64,000 nt of DNA from DASZTV01 sp035547515 (GTDB taxonomy: Bacteria; Actinomycetota; Actinomycetes; JAFAQI01): the NCBI GenBank assembly GCA_035547515.1, contig DASZUS010000027.1, positions 62,001 to 126,000 on the forward strand. The letters run 5' to 3'. The notes under the pieces are model-generated. The model worked only from the letters and a program-made list of their open reading frames with translations, was not told where the DNA came from and searched no databases. How positions within the stretch are numbered: position 1 is the first letter of the stretch; each line of letters starts with the position of its first letter. Made by a program: the position numbers and the translations under genes. Below are positions 23,211 to 34,343 of the stretch, one piece after another.

Positions 23211-24032
23211 GTGAACGCCGTCGCGCGCAGGATGTACGAGCTGGTCGAGCCGATTGGGCTCATCCCCTACTCGGCCGACGAGCCGAACCAGGAGATGTTC
23301 GCGCTCGGGTTCACCGACTACTGGGACACCTACTTCGCCGGGCGCGCGGCGCCGCTGGGCCTCGCGACGGCAGAGGTCGTCGACGCGCTGTTCTACAACT
23401 TCGCACCCGGCGAGGTGGCGCGTCACATTCCGAAGGTGTGGCACACGACGACGCCAGAGGCCGCGATCGCGGCGCGGCGGCTCGGGGCAACGCGCGCCTT
23501 GCGGCGCATCCTGGCCGACCAGGTCGACTCCCCCGGCTTCGCCCGGATGACCGACCTGCTGCTGAAGGCGGCCACCAGTGCCGCACCGCAGGGCCGGCCG
23601 ATGTACGCCGCACTGCTGGCGTTGCCGGTGCCCGACGATGTCGCAACCCGGCTGTTCCACGCCGGGTCCCTCCTGCGGGAGCACCGAGGTGACGGGCACA
23701 TTGCTGCGCTGATGACCGAGGGCGTCGGCGGCCTCGAGGCGCACGTGCTGTTCGCGCTCGACCTGGACATGCCCGCCGCGCAGTTCGGGCGGATCCACCA
23801 CCTCCCGGCAGCCCAGATCGCAGCCGTCGTCGACGGGCTGCGCCGACGCGGCCTGGTCGGGGACGACGGATGGCTCACCTCCGACGGCCGCGCAGTCAGG
23901 ACCCGGGTCGAGTCACTGACCGACGACCTGGCTGTCGCGCCGTACCAGGCGCTGTCGGCCGAGGAGCTCGACGAGCTGATGAGGGCACTCGAGCCGATCG
24001 CCGCGCTGCTCGTCGCCGCACAGGACTTCTAG
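23211..24032 (+). CDS. SCO6745-family (SalK-like) protein
   Basis: A 273-residue mostly helical protein. It begins NAVARRMYELVEPIGLIPYS, and contains FGLGFTDYWDTYF-like sequence near residue 35, FYNFAPGEVARHIPKVW near 63 and a C-terminal winged-helix-like stretch (AAVVDGLRRRGLVGDDGWLTSDGR). This pattern fits an actinobacterial family I know as SCO6745, of unknown biochemical role. The GTG at 23211 is chosen because conserved-looking sequence begins there. It converges on metH, 9 bp apart. Confidence 0.65.
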   Translation: MNAVARRMYELVEPIGLIPYSADEPNQEMFALGFTDYWDTYFAGRAAPLGLATAEVVDALFYNFAPGEVARHIPKVWHTTTPEAAIAARRLGATRALRRILADQVDSPGFARMTDLLLKAATSAAPQGRPMYAALLALPVPDDVATRLFHAGSLLREHRGDGHIAALMTEGVGGLEAHVLFALDLDMPAAQFGRIHHLPAAQIAAVVDGLRRRGLVGDDGWLTSDGRAVRTRVESLTDDLAVAPYQALSAEELDELMRALEPIAALLVAAQDF

Positions 24033-24041
24033 CCGCAGCGG

Positions 24042-27848
<3,807 letters not shown>

Positions 27849-27891
27849 TTCACCCCGAGTGCCGCCCGCCGTTTAGCGGCTGGGAGCCGGC

Positions 27892-28828
27892 CTAGCGAGA
27901 GATCACGCAGCGGACGCTGCTGGTCCAGCTCGTGGCGCGGGTCACCAGGATGCCGTCCGGCCGGGCGCTCACCTTCACCGCAAAGGTGCTCGTCCCCGCC
28001 TGGCGCGGGGTGCCGCTGACCACGCCACTGGCCGGATTGATGCGCAGGCCGCTCGGCAGTCCCGTGGCGGTGTAGCGCAGGCTGCCGGGCAACCGGAGCC
28101 ATCTGCCGCCGGCATTCGGGTTGGGTGACCAGAACACCCCGCAGTTGATCGACAGCGCGGCGCCGACCGACCCGCGCTGGTGGTAGTTGCACGTGTAGCC
28201 GGTGACGACCTCGAACAGCACTGACAGGTACGCCGAGGTGCCCACCGTGTTCGTCGCGCGGAACCGGGTCGTGTAGCTGCCGACCTTGCTCGGCGTGCCG
28301 GCCAGCGTGCCGGTACCGGTGTCGATCGTCAGGCCCGGTGGCAGGCCGGTCGCCGACCAGCTGAGGTCCTCGACGTCTCCCGACGCGGTGACGGGCTGGC
28401 TGCTCACCGCTCGGCCGACGACGGCGACGAGGTACGCCGGCTGGCCTGAGCGCGTCGACAACCCGATCGGGTCGATGTAGAGGGTGGCGGTGCCGGTCTG
28501 GGTCTGGCCGTCGGCATCGCTCACCGTGATCGTCAGCGGGTAGCTGCCCGACAGCGACGGCGTCCCGGAGACGACGCCGTTCGTCGCCGCGGCGGACAGC
28601 CCCTGCGGCAGGCCCTGGTAGCTCCAGGTGACCTGGCCGCTGCCACCCCCCACGACGAATGGCGCGGGGTCGCGCAGCGGCGTGCCGACCCCGCCGAACA
28701 TCGACGTGCCGTTGCTGCCGGGGGGTGAGCGTCAGCTGCGCGTCGTCGGCGAGGGCCGGCGTTGCGCCGAGACCCACGATGGCAGCCGCGACGCAGGCAG
28801 CCGCGAGCAGACGCCCTCTCCCCGACAC
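27892..28828 (-). pseudogene. secreted protein with putative Ig-like (He_PIG) repeats, frameshifted
   Basis: A GTG at 28828 begins a signal peptide (MSGRGRLLAAACVAAAIVGL...PALA) followed by DDAQLTLTP. At a run of six G (28720-28725, C on the coding strand) the frame breaks. With one base fewer the reading continues as PGSNGTSMFGGVGTP into a 270-residue domain open to 27892. That part has three repeats of the He_PIG type, each with GLP-GL(S/T/R)-I..-TG(T/V)-(L/V)-(A/S)GTP. The protein would be exported and probably adhesive or structural. Whether this is a true pseudogene, phase variation at the G run, or a sequencing error cannot be told here. Confidence 0.75.
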
Positions 28829-28874
28829 AACCCCACCAAGCCCTTCCCGCAGCGCGCTGCGGTGCCTCCCCGCT

Positions 28875-29975
28875 CTACGGACTAACGGTAGGCCGTCGGC
28901 CAGGTGACGCCTGCCAACGACCTTCGACGTCGCCGAAATGCCAGACGGCGAGGGCGACCGCCCACACGGCCACGAAGAGCCCGACGACGACGAAGCCCGC
29001 GGTGTTGATGTTGAAGCTAGCCATGAAGCGCATGAACGGGTCGTCGAGCGAGAACTCGGACTGCAGCAGACCCAGGATCTCGATCGTGCCGATAACGAAG
29101 GCAGCCATCACCGACAGCCCGGTGATCGTGATGTTGTAGTAGATCTTGCGGACCGGGGTGGCGAAGGCCCACCCGTACGCGAAGTTCATGAAGCAGCCGT
29201 CGAGGGTGTCGAAGGTCGCCATCCCAGCGGCGAACAGGATCGGCAGCGACAAGATCGCGTAGAACGGCAGGCCGCTGGCGACCGCCGATCCCGACAGCAC
29301 CAGCAGGGAGACCTCGGTCGCGGTGTCGAAGCCGAGCCCGAACAGGATGCCGAGCGGGTACATCTTCCATGGCCGGTCCACGCGGTTGGCGACCCCGCCG
29401 AGAAAGCGGTTCATGAAGCCGCGCTGGGCCAGGCGGCGCTCCAGCTCCGCGTCGTCGTAGGTACCGCCGCGCATCTCGCGGAAGATCCGCACGACCGAGA
29501 CCAGGATGACGAGGTTCAGCGCGGCGATCAGGTACAGGAAGCCCCCCGAGACCGACGTACCGACGATCCCGGTGACATGGTGCAGCTGCGAGCTGGGATC
29601 GGCCACGGAACGGTCGACCGCGCGGATCCCGAAGTTCAGCAGGACCGACAGCGCGAAGACGACCGACGAGTGACCCAAGGCGAAGAAGAACCCGACGCTC
29701 GTGGGCCGTTTCCCCTCGCCCATCAGCTTTCGCGTCGTGTTGTCGATCGCCGAGATGTGATCCGCGTCGAAGCCGTGACGCATCCCGAGGGTGAGCGCCA
29801 GCACGCCCGTCCCGACGCCGAACAGCTTGACCTTGGCGCCGGTCCGGGAAAGCACGTAATGGTGCCCGACGGCAGAGAACAGCATGACGAAGCCGACGAC
29901 GTAGAGCGCCGCGATCGCGGCGAACATCAACCCGACCCGGGTCCACTCGTCGCGAGACAGGGAAGGCCGCGTCAT
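28875..29975 (-). CDS. nickel/cobalt permease, HoxN/NixA (NiCoT) family
   Basis: A 366-residue membrane protein with about eight transmembrane helices. The family signature RHGFDADHIS lies at 66-75 in helix II, with the metal-binding His67, Asp70 and His73. The second signature LGFDTATEV and a GHSSVVF motif are also present. Members import Ni2+ and/or Co2+ with high affinity. The ATG at 29975 is only 2 bp from a 7-5-7 inverted repeat and 24 bp after the Fur-family regulator gene, so the regulator probably controls it. Nickel versus cobalt cannot be told from sequence. Confidence 0.92.
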   Translation of the reverse strand: MTRPSLSRDEWTRVGLMFAAIAALYVVGFVMLFSAVGHHYVLSRTGAKVKLFGVGTGVLALTLGMRHGFDADHISAIDNTTRKLMGEGKRPTSVGFFFALGHSSVVFALSVLLNFGIRAVDRSVADPSSQLHHVTGIVGTSVSGGFLYLIAALNLVILVSVVRIFREMRGGTYDDAELERRLAQRGFMNRFLGGVANRVDRPWKMYPLGILFGLGFDTATEVSLLVLSGSAVASGLPFYAILSLPILFAAGMATFDTLDGCFMNFAYGWAFATPVRKIYYNITITGLSVMAAFVIGTIEILGLLQSEFSLDDPFMRFMASFNINTAGFVVVGLFVAVWAVALAVWHFGDVEGRWQASPGRRPTVSP

Positions 29976-29976
29976 A

Positions 29977-29995
29977 GTTGCGACATTATCGCAAC
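29977..29995. promoter_or_regulatory. Nur-like operator immediately upstream of the Ni/Co permease
   Basis: GTTGCGA-CATTA-TCGCAAC is a perfect 7-5-7 inverted repeat. Nur in Streptomyces binds TTGCAA-N5-TTGCAA; this site is TTGCGA-N5-TCGCAA, the same spacing and nearly the same half-site. It fills the short gap between the fur-type gene stop (29999) and the permease start (29975). Confidence 0.75.
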
Positions 29996-29998
29996 AAG

Positions 29999-30481
29999 CT
30001 AGGGGTGTTGCGGCAGCCCCTTGCAGTCAGCGCAACGCCCTGACAGCGCGACGTGTGCCGGGTCCAGCGCGAAGCCGGTGGCTCGCTCGACCCGTTCCGC
30101 GGCGTCCTCGAGCACCTCCGCCGGGAAGTCGACCACCCGGCCGCAACGCGAGCACTGGGCATGCAGGTGCGGCGCGCGGCGCTGCTCCCCCGCCGCTTCC
30201 TTGAGGTGGTACGCCGTCAACCCGCGGTCGAGGTGCACGTGTTGCAGCACGCCGGCAGCCGTCAGGCCCTCCAGGGTCCGGTAGACCGTCGCGCGGTGGA
30301 CCGAAGCGTCGGCCGCGAAGACCCGCTCCAGGAGGACATCGGCCGACAGATGCTCCTCCTTGGCGGCCAGCACGCACGTCAGCACAGCAAGCCGCGGCTT
30401 CGTCACGCGCTGGCCGACGGAGCGAAGCAGCTCGCTGGCGCGCACCTCGGCCGCAGCCACGTCGGTGCCGCGCGATGCCAT
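29999..30481 (-). CDS. Fur-family metalloregulator, probably Nur-like
   Basis: A 160-residue Fur-family repressor. The winged helix includes VHRATVYRTLEGL at 61-73, HLHAQCSRCGRV holds metal residues and Cys110/Cys113, and the C-terminal CADC gives Cys150/Cys153, together the structural zinc site. Placement directly upstream of a nickel/cobalt permease with a Nur-type box points to a nickel-responsive regulator rather than Fur or Zur; this is inference. The ATG at 30481 is used. It diverges from a tetR gene 30 bp away. Confidence 0.88.
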   Translation of the reverse strand: MASRGTDVAAAEVRASELLRSVGQRVTKPRLAVLTCVLAAKEEHLSADVLLERVFAADASVHRATVYRTLEGLTAAGVLQHVHLDRGLTAYHLKEAAGEQRRAPHLHAQCSRCGRVVDFPAEVLEDAAERVERATGFALDPAHVALSGRCADCKGLPQHP

Positions 30482-30511
30482 ACCGCCAGTCTGCCTCTTA
30501 GCATCACCGCC

Positions 30512-31138
30512 GTGACCGACGACGCGGTGAAGGCGACGCGTCGCTACGACAGCCCGGTACGCCGCGAACGGTCGGCTGAGACCCGCGAGCGGATCGTGGA
30601 CGCGGGCGCCGACCTAGTCCGCGAGCTTGGCTCCTGGGACTGGGCCGGCCTGACCGTGCGCGAGGTCGCCACGCGCGCCGGCGTCCACGAACGGACCGTG
30701 CACCGTCACTTCGCGGCCGAGCGGGATCTGCGCGCCGCGGTGTTGCAGCGACTGATCGAGGAAGCAGGGGTGACGGTCGAGGGGCTGCGCCTCGACCAGG
30801 TGCCGGAGCAGGTGAGGCAGCTGTTCGGCTACCTGGCCGGTTTCTCGAACGCGCCGCGCCGCGAGCCCGACGCCGTGTTCGCCGAACTCGACCGGCGGCG
30901 CAAGGCGGCCCTGCTCGACACCGTCGCAGAAGCCGGCGCGACCTTGTCGGAGGCCGAGCGCCGCCTGGTGGCCGCGCTCGTCGACGTGCTGTGGGGCGTG
31001 CCGACCTACAACCGGCTCACCGGCGACTGGGACCTCGACGCAGACGCTGCTGCTCGGGGCGTGGGCTGGCTGGTGCGGCTGCTCGTCGACGCAGTCGCGG
31101 CGGGTCGGGGGCCGGGCTCAGCCCACCACGATCGGTAA
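30512..31138 (+). CDS. TetR-family transcriptional regulator
   Basis: A 208-residue TetR protein: RERIVDAGADLVRELG, then VREVATRAGVHERTVHRHFAAERDL is the helix-turn-helix, followed by a helical ligand domain. The GTG at 30512 begins the family-like sequence; the frame is open further upstream without it. Its last 21 bp overlap the 3' end of the convergent P450 gene at the edge of the catabolic cluster. It may regulate that cluster, though it sits at the operon's distal end. Confidence 0.85.
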   Translation: MTDDAVKATRRYDSPVRRERSAETRERIVDAGADLVRELGSWDWAGLTVREVATRAGVHERTVHRHFAAERDLRAAVLQRLIEEAGVTVEGLRLDQVPEQVRQLFGYLAGFSNAPRREPDAVFAELDRRRKAALLDTVAEAGATLSEAERRLVAALVDVLWGVPTYNRLTGDWDLDADAAARGVGWLVRLLVDAVAAGRGPGSAHHDR

Positions 31139-32323
31139 CGTCTCCCACCCGCGCACCGTCGATGTCGAGCCGAGCTTCGCGCCCTCCCAGTCGACCTCCC
31201 ACGTCGGGAAGCGCTTGAGGATCTCCTCCAGCGCGACCCTGCCTTCGAGCCGCGCCAGCGCCGCGCCCAGGCAGTAGTGCACGGAGTAGCCGAAGCCGAG
31301 GTGCTGGCTGATCGGGCGGCGGATGTTGTAGCTGTCGCCCTCCGGGTAGACCCGGTCGTCACGGTTCCCCGAGCCGAGCAGGAACAGCATCGCGCTGCCC
31401 TCGCGCACCTTCACGCCGTGGATCTCGACGTCCTTCGCGACGTAGCGCGCGACATGCGGCCCCGGTGGCTGGAACCGGACCGTCTCCTCCACCGCGTTGG
31501 GCACGAGCGACATGTCGGCCACGATCGCGGCGCGCTGGTCCGGGTGCTCGGCGAGCAGCGACCCCATCCAGCCGATCAGCCGCGTGGTGGTCTCGTTGCC
31601 GGCCCCGGCGACAACCGCGACGTAGGTCAGGACCTCCTGACGGGTGAGCGTGCGCGTCACGCCGTTCTCGTCCTCGAACTCGGCGTTGAGCAGGTCGGTC
31701 ATCAGGTCGTTCGACGGGTGCTTCATCCGCCAGTCGACGTAGTCGGCGAAGATGTCGCCCTCCGCGAAGGATGCGTCCTTGACGACCATCTGCTCGCCGG
31801 CCTCGGTGCGCAGGTTCTTGTCGACGTTCGCCCGAATCGCGGCGGTGTCCTCCTCCGGGATCCCGAGCAGCATGCCGATCACCTTGCCTGGCATCTGCGC
31901 GCCGAGCTCTGCGATCAGGTCGAACCGCTGCTCGCCCACCAGCGGATCGAGATGCTGCTCGCAGTACCTGCGGATCTGCGGCTCGATCGCCGCGATCCGT
32001 CTCGGCGTGAACACCCGGACCAGCAGCTTGCGGTGGATGTCGTGGACCGGCGGGTCCTCCATGATCAGCGTGCCCGACGGCAGTTCGAGATTGGCCTTGA
32101 TCAGCTCGATGATCACGCCGCGGGCTGAGGAGAAGGTCTCCCACTCCGGCAGCCACTGCGAGATGTCGGCGTGGCGACTGAGGGCGTAGAAGTCGTACTT
32201 CTCGTTGTAGTAGACCGGCGCCTCGTCACGCAGCCGGCGCCACGTGGGGTACGGATCGGCGGCCAGCTCGACGTCGTACGGGTCGTAGTAAGGCGGGGCG
32301 TCGGTGGTCACCGAAGGATTCAT
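31118..32323 (-). CDS. cytochrome P450, last gene of the catabolic operon
   Basis: A 401-residue soluble P450. Oxygen-binding motif AGAGNETT, ExxR in VEETVRFQ, and heme ligand Cys351 in FGYSVHYCLGAALARLE. It hydroxylates an unknown lipophilic substrate and needs a ferredoxin and reductase that are absent nearby. The start MNPSVTTDAPPYYDPYDVEL matches the family's N-terminus. It lies 25 bp downstream of the Rieske oxygenase gene on the same strand, so it is probably the eighth gene of the operon running from 41158. Confidence 0.92.
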   Translation of the reverse strand: MNPSVTTDAPPYYDPYDVELAADPYPTWRRLRDEAPVYYNEKYDFYALSRHADISQWLPEWETFSSARGVIIELIKANLELPSGTLIMEDPPVHDIHRKLLVRVFTPRRIAAIEPQIRRYCEQHLDPLVGEQRFDLIAELGAQMPGKVIGMLLGIPEEDTAAIRANVDKNLRTEAGEQMVVKDASFAEGDIFADYVDWRMKHPSNDLMTDLLNAEFEDENGVTRTLTRQEVLTYVAVVAGAGNETTTRLIGWMGSLLAEHPDQRAAIVADMSLVPNAVEETVRFQPPGPHVARYVAKDVEIHGVKVREGSAMLFLLGSGNRDDRVYPEGDSYNIRRPISQHLGFGYSVHYCLGAALARLEGRVALEEILKRFPTWEVDWEGAKLGSTSTVRGWETLPIVVG

Positions 32324-32348
32324 GCCAGGAGTCTGGCACGAATCCTGG

Positions 32349-33707
32349 TCACAGGTGAAGGTCCACGATCGGGCGCTCGAGCGGGTTCACGTTGAGCTCC
32401 TTGTGCGCCTTGACCAGCTTCTTCGACGGCAGCCCGGACAGGTAGCCGTCGATGGTGCGGTGGAAGTTCGACAGGTGGCCCTCGATCTGTGCCGAGATCC
32501 GCATGAACTCGAACGAGCGCGAGTGCAGGCCGAGCTGCTGCTTGGGGAGGTTGGAGAAGTCCTGGGTCGGGATCGGCGGGACGCGCGGATCGTCGTGTGC
32601 CATCGGCACCGGGACTGGCAGCTTGGGAAGCTCGGCACCCTCAGGGAATCGGGTCAGGGACCAGATCTCCATGAGCGTCTCCTCCGGACCGACCGGCCGG
32701 AAGCGGTACTGCGAGGCGCTGCTGTACATCGGCAGGATGAAGAAGTGCGGGAAGCAGTAGACCATCGGCTCGGTGAGCCCGTCGCGCTCGATCTCGTTGA
32801 GGTCGGGGATCAGGTGCTTCTTCGACCGATGCCACTTCACGACCGCAGCGTTGAGCTCGTGCTCCCACGCCGCCCGGGCCTCGACCGGATCCGCGGGTAG
32901 CGACACCTTCGGCATCAGCCGAGCCGCGACCTTCACGTCGTTGGCGTGGACCATTCCCGCCATGCCCTCGCTCATCACGCGCAGGTACTCGAGCTCGGAG
33001 TCCAGGAACGCCTGCTGGTCGAACGGCTTGCTCTTCGACGGGTAGCGGCCGGGCAGTCGCAGCTGCGGGTGGGTCTCCAGCACGTGGTACTGCTCCATGA
33101 ACGCCTCTTGGGCGAGCTTCCAGTTCACGGGCAGCGTGAAGGAGTACCACCACTCCGGGTGCATGTTGTCCAGCTGCCAGGCGTCCATGTACGTCGCGAA
33201 CGGCTCGATGCTGGCGCGGAAGTCCGGCGCCTTGGGATCGAGGTTGATCCAGGCACAGCCGCCCCAGGTCTCGCAGCGCACCTCCTGCAGGCCTACCTCG
33301 CTGGGCTCGAGGTTGCGCTCCGAGAAGGTGCTGGCCCGCGAGATGAAGGTGTTCGCTCCGTCGGAGGCGTAGCACCAGCCGTGGAACGGGCAGGTAAAGC
33401 CGCTGGTGCTGGTCCCGTGCCCCGCGACCAGGCGGACCCCGCGATGGCGACACGCGTTGTGAAACGCCCGGACGCTGCCGTCGTCCTGGCGTACGACGAT
33501 GACCGACTGGTCGAGGATCTCGTAGGTCGCGAAGTCACGCGGGTTGGGGATCTCCTCGAGCCGGCAGGCCATCTGCCATACCCGCGGCCACAGCTGGTCG
33601 GCCTCGAGGGCGAAGAACTCCGCGTCGTAGTAGCGCTCCTTGCGGATCCGGTCGGGCACCTCCATCGCGAAGGGCACGTGCCGGGTGCTCGCCTGCTTGC
33701 TTGCCAC
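32349..33707 (-). CDS. Rieske non-heme iron oxygenase, large subunit
   Basis: A 452-residue oxygenase component. The Rieske cluster ligands are Cys86/His88 (CRHRG) and Cys106/His109 (CPFHGW). The catalytic iron site follows in EAFMEQYHVLETH, giving His208 and His213. Such enzymes dihydroxylate or hydroxylate aromatic or steroid rings. No small subunit, ferredoxin or reductase gene is adjacent. The ATG at 33707 follows the MarR stop by 9 bp. The C-terminal domain (from about 330) is longer than in KshA-type steroid hydroxylases and closer in length to ring-hydroxylating dioxygenase alpha subunits. Confidence 0.9.
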   Translation of the reverse strand: MASKQASTRHVPFAMEVPDRIRKERYYDAEFFALEADQLWPRVWQMACRLEEIPNPRDFATYEILDQSVIVVRQDDGSVRAFHNACRHRGVRLVAGHGTSTSGFTCPFHGWCYASDGANTFISRASTFSERNLEPSEVGLQEVRCETWGGCAWINLDPKAPDFRASIEPFATYMDAWQLDNMHPEWWYSFTLPVNWKLAQEAFMEQYHVLETHPQLRLPGRYPSKSKPFDQQAFLDSELEYLRVMSEGMAGMVHANDVKVAARLMPKVSLPADPVEARAAWEHELNAAVVKWHRSKKHLIPDLNEIERDGLTEPMVYCFPHFFILPMYSSASQYRFRPVGPEETLMEIWSLTRFPEGAELPKLPVPVPMAHDDPRVPPIPTQDFSNLPKQQLGLHSRSFEFMRISAQIEGHLSNFHRTIDGYLSGLPSKKLVKAHKELNVNPLERPIVDLHL

Positions 33708-33716
33708 GTCTCTCCT

Positions 33717-34343
33717 CTACGCCACGTCGTCGTGTCGATTGTCCTGGCCCCCGACCGCCTTGCGCGCCTGCCGGGACCCGACCTTCTCGACCACCTCGTC
33801 GGACCGCTCGACGTCGAACTCGTTGCCGCTTGCCCGCAGCTGGGCGAGCAGGTCGGTCAGCTGGCGACGCTGGTCCTCGTCCAGCCCGATCCGCTGGTAG
33901 ACGGTGGCGTTCACGTCCTCGGTCGCGACGGTGGCGACCTTACGGCCACGGGGGGTGATCTCGGCGAGCGTGGTCCGGGCGTCCGACGGGTGCGCCACTC
34001 GCCGTACCAGCTTGTCCTGCTCGAGCCGGTCGATGATGTTGGTGACCGTGGCCGGCGGGATCCGCAGCGTCTTGCTGATCCAGCTCAGGGTGAGCGAGGA
34101 CTCCGGGTCGGTCATCAGCCAGGTCAGCACCTCGTAGCGCGCGAAGGTGAGGTCGTGGCGGCGCATCACGCGGCCGACCTCGTCGGCGAGCAGCTGGTAG
34201 GAGCGCAGGATGGCGGCGTACACCGCCATGCCCGACGCCGCTTCGGGCTCCCAGTGGCGCAGCCAGACCGCACGCGAGGCCTCGACGACGTCGAACGGCG
34301 CCGGTTCGAAGCCACGGCCGCGAGCCGCCTTTGATCGCGCCAT
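33717..34343 (-). CDS. MarR-family regulator within the catabolic operon
   Basis: A 208-residue winged-helix regulator: LTLSWISKTLRIPPATVTNIIDRLEQ and the wing VAHPSDARTTLAEITPRGR. It is longer than most MarR proteins because of N- and C-terminal extensions; the tail is Asp/Arg-rich. The ATG at 34343 shares one base with the TGA of the CoA-transferase gene (TGATG), so it is co-expressed with the enzymes. It is the best candidate for binding the paired sites at 41192-41251. Confidence 0.85.
   Translation of the reverse strand: MARSKAARGRGFEPAPFDVVEASRAVWLRHWEPEAASGMAVYAAILRSYQLLADEVGRVMRRHDLTFARYEVLTWLMTDPESSLTLSWISKTLRIPPATVTNIIDRLEQDKLVRRVAHPSDARTTLAEITPRGRKVATVATEDVNATVYQRIGLDEDQRRQLTDLLAQLRASGNEFDVERSDEVVEKVGSRQARKAVGGQDNRHDDVA

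Noticed and set aside
27849..27891. Cobalamin or SAM riboswitch upstream of metH
   Set aside because: The gap is 43 bp, too short for either riboswitch, and no conserved core such as a B12 box is seen.
32349..33707. Assignment of the Rieske protein as KshA
   Set aside because: Length and the extended C-terminal domain do not fit KshA well, so only the general oxygenase class is given.
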